From assembly GCA_964387795.1 (NCBI GenBank), contig CAYLYP010000124.1:1-6156 (forward strand): a stretch of DNA of 6,156 nucleotides. Reading direction: 5' to 3'. Each line of letters opens with the position of its first letter. Position 1 is the first letter of the stretch. This DNA comes from CAYLYP01 sp964387795 (GTDB lineage: Bacteria; Bacteroidota; Bacteroidia; Bacteroidales; UBA7960). The position numbers were made by a program, and so were the translations under genes. The notes below the pieces were generated by a model, which did not search any database, was not told the origin of the DNA, and saw nothing but the letters and a program-made list of their open reading frames with translations. Positions 1-5,599 of the stretch are shown here, piece after piece.

Positions 1-80
1 GTTGCCAGTTCCTGATTTGTTAGAACATAATCCGGAACATATCCATGAATACCTTTAATGGCTGCTCTGATTTTTGTCAT
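1..80 (-). CDS. fabH: 3-oxoacyl-ACP synthase III (KAS III), N-terminal fragment
   Basis: This is the first 26 codons of a gene that leaves the window at its left edge. The visible protein begins MTKIRAAIKGIHGYVPDYVL and continues TNQELAT, which is the usual FabH opening: a strand leading to a G-x-YVP turn and then the 'LTN-EL' segment. FabH condenses acetyl-CoA (or a branched primer) with malonyl-ACP to start fatty acid synthesis in the cytoplasm. The catalytic Cys-His-Asn triad lies outside the window. The ATG at 80 follows plsX by 31 bases on the same strand, and plsX-fabH is a very common order, which supports both identity and co-transcription. No strong Shine-Dalgarno sequence precedes it. 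Only the fragment length limits confidence. Confidence 0.88.
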   Translation of the reverse strand, partial: MTKIRAAIKGIHGYVPDYVLTNQELA

Positions 81-111
81 ATATAAGGATTCTTAATTAA
101 AAAAAACAAAG

Positions 112-1056
112 CTATTTGGTCAGGGCTTGTTCAATAAGACTTGACAAATTAGCATTATATACATCTTTGGAGAGCAAAAGCATGTTTTTGATGGCCACAT
201 CATTTGATATGCCATGCCCAACAATTACAGTTGCATTTACCCCGAGTATAGGAGTCCCTCCATAATTTTCGTAATTAAAACGGTTGAAGTAATCATCAGT
301 TAACCCACGTTTTAACATGAGCCTGTATATTGCTTCCGCCTGTTTTAAAACAATATTGCCGGTAAAGCCATCACATACGATAACATCGGCCTTGTCTTTA
401 AACAGGTCGCGGCTTTCAACATTTCCTACAAAGTTAAAATCATTAGAGCCTTTCATTAAACGAAAGGCTGACTGACTAATAATATTGCCTTTTTCTTCTT
501 CGTGACCGATATTTAAAAGCCCAACCTTTGGATTTGTAATTCCAAATACTGAGTTAGCGTATAAAGAACCAAGAATCCCAAATTGGTAAAGCACATCAGG
601 TTTGGCATCAGGATTTGTACCAACATCAATTAGTAATGAAACGCTTCCGTTTTCTTTTGGAAGTATGGATGTTGTAGCAGGCCTGATTATCCCCTGTATT
701 GCATTTACACTAAATATTGAGCCAACAAGCATTGCTCCGGTGTTACCAGCACTGGCAAAGGCATCAATTTGTTTGTTTTTTAACAGGGTAAAGCCAACTG
801 AGATGCTGGAATCGGTTTTTTGAGTAAAAGCTTTGGTGGGATGTTCCCCCATTTCAATTACCGATGGGGCATGAACAATTTCAAAAAGAGCCGGATCGGC
901 ACCTTTTTCATTTAGCTTTTTATGGATGATGTTTTGATCCCCAATGAGAACAATCCTGTCCTCAGCCGAAATGCTTTTTTGGGCAAGAAGCGCACCCGAA
1001 ATAGTGCATTCGGGCGCAAAATCTCCTCCCATTACGTCTAAACCAATTTTCACCAT
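112..1056 (-). CDS. plsX: Phosphate acyltransferase PlsX
   Basis: PlsX converts acyl-ACP and phosphate to acyl-phosphate, the acyl donor for PlsY in phosphatidic acid synthesis, and is a peripheral membrane enzyme. The 314-residue protein is near the family's usual length and looks complete. It shows the N-terminal GLDVMGGDFAP (residues 5-15), SAGNTGA (102-108), the DVG-N-D-KP segment (144-153), NIGHEEEKGN (182-191), DGFTGN (229-234) and YGGTPILGVN (265-274), in family order. The ATG at 1056 places the MGGD motif at the normal distance from the start. It lies 35 bases after rpmF and 31 before fabH, so it is probably read from the upstream yceD promoter. No damage or unusual residue is seen. 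Confidence 0.97.
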   Translation of the reverse strand: MVKIGLDVMGGDFAPECTISGALLAQKSISAEDRIVLIGDQNIIHKKLNEKGADPALFEIVHAPSVIEMGEHPTKAFTQKTDSSISVGFTLLKNKQIDAFASAGNTGAMLVGSIFSVNAIQGIIRPATTSILPKENGSVSLLIDVGTNPDAKPDVLYQFGILGSLYANSVFGITNPKVGLLNIGHEEEKGNIISQSAFRLMKGSNDFNFVGNVESRDLFKDKADVIVCDGFTGNIVLKQAEAIYRLMLKRGLTDDYFNRFNYENYGGTPILGVNATVIVGHGISNDVAIKNMLLLSKDVYNANLSSLIEQALTK

Positions 1057-1091
1057 GGGCTTATATGTGAATGAATGTAGAAAATTGTTCC

Positions 1092-1277
1092 TTATGCGGA
1101 AGCAGATTTTTCAACAGCCATCTTACCACGATAGAATCCACATTCAGGGCAAACATGATGCATCAGTTTTACTGCACCACAGTTTGAGCAATTGGTGATT
1201 GAAGGTGCCACAGCTTTATAATGTGTTCTTCTTTTGTCCCTTCTGGTTTTCGAATGTTTGTGCTTAGGATTTGGCAT
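1092..1277 (-). CDS. rpmF: 50S ribosomal protein L32
   Basis: This 61-residue protein of the large ribosomal subunit begins MPNPKHKHSKTRRDKRR, the basic N-terminal tail typical of L32. It carries four cysteines in two CxxC pairs (residues 30/33 and 43/46), so it is the zinc-binding (C+) form rather than the zinc-independent paralogue. The ATG at 1277 has a weak purine-rich sequence (AGAG) close upstream. It sits between yceD and plsX, 31 and 35 bases away, in the widespread yceD-rpmF-plsX-fabH order, and is presumably co-transcribed with them. Confidence 0.97.
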   Translation of the reverse strand: MPNPKHKHSKTRRDKRRTHYKAVAPSITNCSNCGAVKLMHHVCPECGFYRGKMAVEKSASA

Positions 1278-1308
1278 ATCTCTAAAGAATTATCAAATTT
1301 TTACTTAA

Positions 1309-1878
1309 TTAATTGAACTTCAGATTCCGCAGGGCATCCCACCTGGGGTCTCCCTGCTTATTGGTGTAATCTTTTTCTTCCTGATCTTTATCCTCTTCAT
1401 CCTGCTCTGTAGTTTTTGTGTATTGCTTCAGTGCTTCCATGATTGCAGGATTACAACCACTATGACCATTTGCATCTTCTGGATGGACTTTTTTTAATGG
1501 AAGGCTTAAATGCAGATATTCATAGATTATCTGCCCCAGATAAAGAGGACTATCCCCCGTTGGGATAACTATTACTTCATCACTTTGCTCCTGATAATCT
1601 TCTCCAAATTTTACAATTAAGCGGTATTGATTGTCAAGTGGCAGGTAAAAAGTATCAAGGCAGCGATCACATATCACTTCTACTTCCCCTTGGATGGAAA
1701 ATTCAAGAACCATCATTGAGCTTTCCTTCAATAATTCAATACCCACTTTTACATCCGCTTTTTGAATCTCTGATTCTTCAAAATGAGAAAAAAAAGCATC
1801 ATTTACCTCAAAATCAAAATGATGTATTCCTAGGGAAAGATTAATGTGTGGAATATTAAACTGTTTCAGTGTGTTCAC
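1309..1878 (-). CDS. yceD: DUF177 / YceD family protein (23S rRNA accumulation protein homologue)
   Basis: This 189-residue protein belongs to the DUF177/YceD family, whose E. coli member is needed for normal 23S rRNA accumulation; its molecular action is poorly known. Family features seen are the CDRCLDTFYLPL segment (residues 70-81), the 'LYLGQIIYEYLHLSLPLKKVHPE' type block (about 112-134, ending in LPLK and a GCNP at 141-144), and the C-terminal DPRWDALRNLK (177-187). A strongly acidic stretch (about 157-170) separates the last two and looks like a flexible linker. The start is GTG at 1878: an AAGG lies five bases before it, there is no nearby ATG, and the N-terminus matches the family. 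It is the first gene of the cluster, followed 31 bases later by rpmF, its usual partner. Confidence 0.92.
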   Translation of the reverse strand: MNTLKQFNIPHINLSLGIHHFDFEVNDAFFSHFEESEIQKADVKVGIELLKESSMMVLEFSIQGEVEVICDRCLDTFYLPLDNQYRLIVKFGEDYQEQSDEVIVIPTGDSPLYLGQIIYEYLHLSLPLKKVHPEDANGHSGCNPAIMEALKQYTKTTEQDEEDKDQEEKDYTNKQGDPRWDALRNLKFN

Positions 1879-1901
1879 TATTGCCTTAATTTTTAAGGTT
1901 G

Positions 1902-1909
1902 CAAAGATA
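1902..1909 (-). promoter_or_regulatory. Bacteroidota-type -7 element upstream of yceD
   Basis: On the minus strand this reads TATCTTTG, a full match to the TAnnTTTG element recognised by the Bacteroidota primary sigma factor. It ends about two dozen bases before the GTG of yceD, which would give a short leader. No clear -33 TTG is present; the expected place is T-rich (a ten-base A/T tract at 1923-1932). It probably drives yceD-rpmF-plsX-fabH. The motif has only six fixed bases, so position is the main support. Confidence 0.6.
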
Positions 1910-1983
1910 TAACTTAATGATGAAAAAAAAAACTTTTTATTGAAGGTGTTAGCTGTCTATTTTTTAACCTGATTTTTTTTGTG

Positions 1984-2064
1984 AATTCAGGAGTATTTTT
2001 TATCTGAACAAAAGCCTGAATTTTCAATAATGGCTTGCCAAACAATAAACACTCCTGAAGAATT
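1984..2064. repeat. Inverted repeat in the yceD / oxidoreductase intergenic region
   Basis: TTCAGGAGT at 1986-1994 is matched exactly by its reverse complement ACTCCTGAA at 2051-2059, with a 56-base interior. Inside lies a smaller pair, AAGCC (2012-2016) and GGCTT (2032-2036). The AATT flanks also resemble each other but are out of register. The element lies just past the stop of the oxidoreductase gene. It lacks a T-run directly after the stem in either direction, so it is not a standard intrinsic terminator; a 3'-end RNA structure is possible. The 230-base gap 1879-2108 otherwise holds only A/T tracts and the yceD -7 element. Confidence 0.35.
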
Positions 2065-2108
2065 GGTCATGATATCAAAGAAAAATCTATTTTTGCTTTC
2101 GTTGCTTA

Positions 2109-4478
2109 TTATTTGAAAGCTTTCTCAAGCAATGCATCTCCTCCCATCTTTAGGCGATGGAAATAATCTGGTACAGCTTTCCCTGTCAATTCATCTACAA
2201 AAAGCTTTGCAAGATATTGACCTAACATAAAGCCCTGACCCCTTAATCCAAGGAATAAACCTTTTTCGACATCTATAACCATGCGGGGTTCGTTGTAATA
2301 TCCTGACCAGAAACTTTGGAATCCTACAGAAGATATTTCAGGGATCCAATCAACAAATATTTCTGAAACAATTTCTGCAAAATCTTTACTGTTTGTCTTA
2401 AGATCCCGGGCTGTTTCAAGGGGCTCAATCTGTGGAGATGCACAGCCAATAATCTGGCCTGTTTCTCCTAATTGTTGCCCGTAAACAGCTACAAATCCTT
2501 TGTAAACCCTACGGTCGATAAGCATATCCAAAGGTTTGCCATTGACACCAAGCATAGGTAGGCGACGAGTAATAAATGCCTGATGTTTTACTGGATATAA
2601 TCCGGTATCAATACCCAGGCTTTTGGCAAATACATACCCGTTATTCCCCAGGGCATTTATAAACAAAGGTGTATGGAATTCAACAAAACTTCCATCATGC
2701 AACTTTACAACTGCAACATATGTATCATTGTTTTTTTCAACATGAACAAGCTGGCTGTTTTCCAATACTTTGCCCCCCCGGCTAATTCCTATTTCCCTTA
2801 ATGCTTCAATCACTTTGCCTGGCATGGCCTGCCAACAATCTCCTGTTTTCAGGGCTGCTATATAGTTTTTGTTGTTTTTGTTGAAATATGGTGATACTTC
2901 TGATTGAAACTGAGATGGGGAAAGCATGGTNNNNNNNNNNNNNNNNNNNNNNNNNNNNNNNNNNNNNNNNNNNNNNNNNNNNNNNNNNNNNNNNNNNNNN
3001 NNNNNNNNNNNNNNNNNNNNNNNNNNNNNNCCTGTGAGATTTTCTTCAAATGGCTTGAGCTCTACCGGTTTTGGATAATTCTCTTTTATTATAAAACCTC
3101 GTACGTTTAACATGTCTTCCTGTTTCATCTCTTTTGATTCCACGCGGGCTACATGTGTAAGGTTTTTCTTTTTAAGTATTTTTTTCAGGCTTCCTTCCCC
3201 AAGAATTTTGGCATTATTATCAACAAGATATACCTCTGAGCCTTCTTCCATTTCAAACTCTATTGGAAGAAAGAAGGTGTTCTTTTCAAGGTTATACCCA
3301 AATATTGCCAGACCAGGACATTGGTAAACGCATTCCATGCAACCAATGCACTTGTCATAATCAATATTAGGGACAGTAGAAGTCGATGATTTTGTTATCG
3401 CTCCATATTGGCAAGCAAAAGCGCAGGGGTTACAAGCAAAACCGTAAAGACAATCAATCTGTACAAAGGGCTTTTTCATCCTTTCTTCTGAAGGCTTAAA
3501 GGGCTCCTGTCTTACCCTTACAGGATGCTGTTGGGAGTCGATATACTCTTTTGATACCATAAGATAATCATCGTAATTGAATCTTTTTCCCATGCATTCA
3601 AGGATTTCATAAGCAACCTGTTTGCCTTTTAATACGGCACTTGTTCCTTCCCCAATCCTTACCGCATCACCTGCTCCAAAGCAATGGCGACCAAACATAT
3701 CACGGCCTTTAATCAGCAGTGTATCATCTGGCATCAGACCTGTACATATATTGATTACATCAATGCCATCAATGACTTGTTCTGTCCCTTCAATGGGTTC
3801 AAAGTTCTCACATTTGGCTATCACGGCTCCTTTAATGCCATCTCCCTTTTCATTGGGAATTGCCTCAAGGATCATATATCCCAACATTACCGGAATTCCA
3901 AGGCGGCGTACCCTGTTTGCCTGAACAGGAAAACCTCCTTCGCGGGGCATTGCTTCAATAATCGTTTTTACTTTTGCCCCTGCCTGTGTTAATTGATAAC
4001 TCGTTAGGTATCCGATATTACCTGCTCCTACTGTCAATACATTTTTGCCTAAGAGGGTTAGCTCTGTGTTCATCATTTTCTGAACTACTGCTGCTGTATA
4101 TACTCCAGGTAGGTCATCATTATGNNNNNNNNNNNNNNNNNNNNNNNNNNNNNNNNNNNNNNNNNNNNNNNNNNNNNNNNNNNNNNNNNNNNNNNNNNNN
4201 NNNNNNNNNNNNNNNNNNNNNNNNCCAATCCCACATTCCAGGCTCCTGCTCCTGCCTTTTAAACTATGACTATGAATGGGATATCCAGCCTGATGCAAAG
4301 CGGCTGCTATTGTAAATCCCTTGTTGCCTTCAACTTTTTGCCCGTTGAAGGTAAATGTTACGCTGGGCGTTTCTTTTACCTCAATAATGGGGTGTTTTGT
4401 AATTTTATGCATGGAAACCTTATTTTGTTCGTTATGAATACAATCTTTTCTTGTATCCTTCCTTTTTCTTAAAGTCAT
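2109..4478 (-). CDS. Multi-domain iron-sulfur FAD-dependent oxidoreductase (2Fe-2S / NAD(P)-FAD / 2x4Fe-4S / DAO), interrupted by two sequence gaps
   Basis: The open frame joins parts that in other organisms are separate subunits of amine or imino-acid dehydrogenases (sarcosine oxidase alpha, hydroxyproline or proline dehydrogenase complexes). In order: a Fer2_4-type 2Fe-2S domain (VTFTFNGQKVEG, ending at ECGIG, first ligand Cys codon at 4233-4235); an NAD(P)-binding Rossmann fold after NDDLPGVY, with GAGNIG at 4011-4028; a ferredoxin module with CX5CX2CX3C (3411-3452) and CX2CX2CX3CP (3318-3350); and a C-terminal DAO domain ending in EPRMV and GLRGQGFMLG (near 2220-2300). No signal peptide is seen, so it is probably cytoplasmic. 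The likely reaction is oxidation of an amino or imino acid with electrons passed through Fe-S centres to NAD(P) or a carrier; the substrate cannot be told. Both 100-N gaps fall where FAD-binding motifs belong, so true length is unknown (perhaps near 1000 residues), and separate genes are not excluded. The start is uncertain: TTG 4496, ATG 4478 (chosen) or ATG 4412, the last fitting domain homologues best. Confidence 0.8.
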   Translation of the reverse strand: MTLRKRKDTRKDCIHNEQNKVSMHKITKHPIIEVKETPSVTFTFNGQKVEGNKGFTIAAALHQAGYPIHSHSLKGRSRSLECGIXXXXXXXXXXXXXXXXXXXXXXXXXXXXXXXXXXHNDDLPGVYTAAVVQKMMNTELTLLGKNVLTVGAGNIGYLTSYQLTQAGAKVKTIIEAMPREGGFPVQANRVRRLGIPVMLGYMILEAIPNEKGDGIKGAVIAKCENFEPIEGTEQVIDGIDVINICTGLMPDDTLLIKGRDMFGRHCFGAGDAVRIGEGTSAVLKGKQVAYEILECMGKRFNYDDYLMVSKEYIDSQQHPVRVRQEPFKPSEERMKKPFVQIDCLYGFACNPCAFACQYGAITKSSTSTVPNIDYDKCIGCMECVYQCPGLAIFGYNLEKNTFFLPIEFEMEEGSEVYLVDNNAKILGEGSLKKILKKKNLTHVARVESKEMKQEDMLNVRGFIIKENYPKPVELKPFEENLTXXXXXXXXXXXXXXXXXXXXXXXXXXXXXXXXXXTMLSPSQFQSEVSPYFNKNNKNYIAALKTGDCWQAMPGKVIEALREIGISRGGKVLENSQLVHVEKNNDTYVAVVKLHDGSFVEFHTPLFINALGNNGYVFAKSLGIDTGLYPVKHQAFITRRLPMLGVNGKPLDMLIDRRVYKGFVAVYGQQLGETGQIIGCASPQIEPLETARDLKTNSKDFAEIVSEIFVDWIPEISSVGFQSFWSGYYNEPRMVIDVEKGLFLGLRGQGFMLGQYLAKLFVDELTGKAVPDYFHRLKMGGDALLEKAFK
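2931..3030. other. Assembly gap of 100 N
   Basis: Exactly 100 undetermined bases, the customary placeholder for a gap of unknown size. On its upstream (minus-strand) side the protein ends in a post-ferredoxin linker; on the other it resumes at TMLSPSQF, well inside a DAO domain. The N-terminal FAD-binding fold of that domain (the GxGxxG and following segments, typically 100 or more residues) is missing, so more than 100 bases are probably absent here. Confidence 0.95.
4125..4224. other. Assembly gap of 100 N
   Basis: Exactly 100 undetermined bases. The protein stops just after the first 2Fe-2S ligand cysteine (ECGIG) and resumes at HNDDLPGVY, a segment that in this enzyme family follows the first FAD-binding Rossmann fold. 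The remaining 2Fe-2S cysteines and that whole fold are missing, roughly 150 residues or more by family comparison, so the real gap is likely several hundred bases. Confidence 0.95.
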
Positions 4479-4510
4479 TTTATTCGCTTGTCCCAAGAGG
4501 ACTTTCGATA

Positions 4511-4518
4511 CAAAGGTA
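4511..4518 (-). promoter_or_regulatory. Bacteroidota-type -7 element upstream of the oxidoreductase
   Basis: The minus strand reads TACCTTTG, a full match to TAnnTTTG. Transcription would begin around 4504-4506, which leaves almost no leader for a TTG start at 4496 but a reasonable one for ATG 4478 or ATG 4412. No -33 TTG is recognisable; that position is occupied by the T8/A8 dyad. It faces away from the nitroreductase promoter. Confidence 0.6.
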
Positions 4519-4527
4519 AAAGATTTT

Positions 4528-4563
4528 GAATATTTTTTTTCTTATTAAAAAAAATTAGTATTC
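4528..4563. repeat. AT-only dyad between divergent promoters
   Basis: GAATA followed by eight T (4528-4540) is mirrored by eight A (4547-4554) and, after a four-base TTAG bulge, TATTC (4559-4563). The loop is CTTATT. It covers the expected -33 region of the oxidoreductase promoter and lies about 80 bases upstream of the nitroreductase -7 element. It may be a regulator site or simply intrinsically bent A/T-tract DNA acting as an UP-like element; the sequence alone does not decide. Confidence 0.35.
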
Positions 4564-4641
4564 TATTGGATTTGTCTTTTAATCGCCTGAATTAACAGCT
4601 TATGGCTTTATAATAAACTTATAAATTGTGTCTTTTTTCAT

Positions 4642-4649
4642 TAACTTTG
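4642..4649 (+). promoter_or_regulatory. Bacteroidota-type -7 element upstream of the nitroreductase
   Basis: TAACTTTG matches TAnnTTTG fully and lies 20 bases before the ATG at 4670. A TTG occurs at 4626-4628, but the 13-base spacer is shorter than the usual 19-21, so only the -7 element is supported. The leader is short, and no Shine-Dalgarno sequence precedes the ATG, as is common in this phylum. Confidence 0.6.
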
Positions 4650-4669
4650 CAATATAAAAATATACAGTA

Positions 4670-5416
4670 ATGAAAAAATTCAGCTCTGTTTTAATTATAT
4701 TAACTCTTGTGATTGTCACAGGATTGATTGTTCAGGTCTTATTTAAAAAAGTTACCCCTAAAGAAAAAAACAAAGTGGAAGTTACAGTGGATGAAAAGAT
4801 GAACACTTCATTATATATTCAATTACCTTCGCCTTCCCTGAAAGGAGAGATTAGCCTTGAGGAGGCTTTATCTATGCGTCGTTCAATAAGGAGCTATGCT
4901 CAGGAGCCTTTGACTGTTATCGAGCTTTCCCAACTTCTATGGTCTGCTCAGGGAATCACAAATGAAAGCGGATTTAGAACTGCTCCATCTGCCGGTGCAA
5001 CATTTCCCCTCGAATTATATGTTGTGGTCAACAATGTTGAAAACCTTAAAACAGGATTATACCATTATCTCCCTTTGAAACATGAACTTGAAGTTATACG
5101 ATTGGAAGATCTTAAGTCCAGGCTTACTGATGCATGCCTGGGGCAGGCTATGATAACAGAGGCTGGTGCTGTATTTGTTTTTGGGGCTGTCTTTGAACGA
5201 ACTGCCAAACGTTATGGGGATAGAGCTGAGAGATATGTTTACAATGAAGTGGGGCATGCTGCTCAAAACCTTCATCTCCAGGCTGCCACACTTGGCCTTG
5301 GAACTGTAGTTATTGGTGCGTTTGTTGATAGTGCGGTGGATAGTATCCTTTGCCTGGACAATGATGTTAAATCCATTTATCTCATGCCTGTGGGAAAGGT
5401 CCAAAGTGTTAAATAA
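4670..5416 (+). CDS. Membrane-anchored SagB-type nitroreductase family protein
   Basis: This 248-residue FMN-dependent oxidoreductase belongs to the nitroreductase superfamily, SagB/ThcOx branch. Residues 5-25 form one hydrophobic segment after MKK, with no lipobox cysteine, so the protein is probably anchored in the inner membrane with the enzyme outside. The catalytic domain starts near residue 60: RRSIRSY (70-76, FMN phosphate contact), PSAGATFPLELYV (106-118), GLYHY (129-133), and the EVGHAAQN helix followed by the LGLGTVVIGAF strand (193-218). SagB-type enzymes in peptide toxin clusters oxidise azolines to azoles, but no YcaO cyclodehydratase or precursor peptide is in this window, so that role is not supported; the substrate is unknown. 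It has its own -7 element and is divergent from the oxidoreductase. The ATG at 4670 is the only start that keeps the anchor at the N-terminus. Confidence 0.9.
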   Translation: MKKFSSVLIILTLVIVTGLIVQVLFKKVTPKEKNKVEVTVDEKMNTSLYIQLPSPSLKGEISLEEALSMRRSIRSYAQEPLTVIELSQLLWSAQGITNESGFRTAPSAGATFPLELYVVVNNVENLKTGLYHYLPLKHELEVIRLEDLKSRLTDACLGQAMITEAGAVFVFGAVFERTAKRYGDRAERYVYNEVGHAAQNLHLQAATLGLGTVVIGAFVDSAVDSILCLDNDVKSIYLMPVGKVQSVK

Positions 5417-5599
5417 ATTCGTTTTCTAAAGCAAATATCTTACAGAGAAAGGACATTTTTTGTTCCGGCACTCTTTCTGGTTTATCAATAATTATTTTTT
5501 ATGGTCAGATGGTGCTCCATGTTTGCTGTTTTGAGTGTTTTTTTTGCTTATTTCGCAAGCATATTCGTTTCTCAAGCTTAATATTTGGAAATCTTTGAA

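Noticed and set aside
602..823. Plus-strand open frame within plsX
   Set aside because: It is antisense to clear PlsX motifs and has no domain features; a shadow of the real gene. The same applies to plus-strand frames at 944-1198, 1638-1844, 3112-3327, 3622-3992 and 3974-4472.
1516..1671. Cysteines of YceD (residues 70, 73, 142) as a complete zinc site
   Set aside because: Only one CxxC pair plus a distant cysteine is present; not enough to claim metal binding.
2030..2116. A 28-codon plus-strand frame (MACQTINTPEE...) with a hydrophobic end
   Set aside because: It overlaps the 3' end of the oxidoreductase on the other strand, has no ribosome site or promoter match, and resembles nothing known; it is short enough to be chance.
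5057..5404. Minus-strand frame of 115 codons inside the nitroreductase
   Set aside because: The plus strand encodes conserved nitroreductase motifs throughout; the reverse frame shows no recognisable family.
5446..5478. AGAAAG/CTTTCT pairing as a terminator for the nitroreductase
   Set aside because: Only six weak base pairs with a long loop and no following T-run in the right place.
5545..5561. TGCTT/AAGCA hairpin upstream of the serine dehydratase as a riboswitch or attenuator
   Set aside because: Five pairs only, no extended structure and no known riboswitch core; too weak to call.
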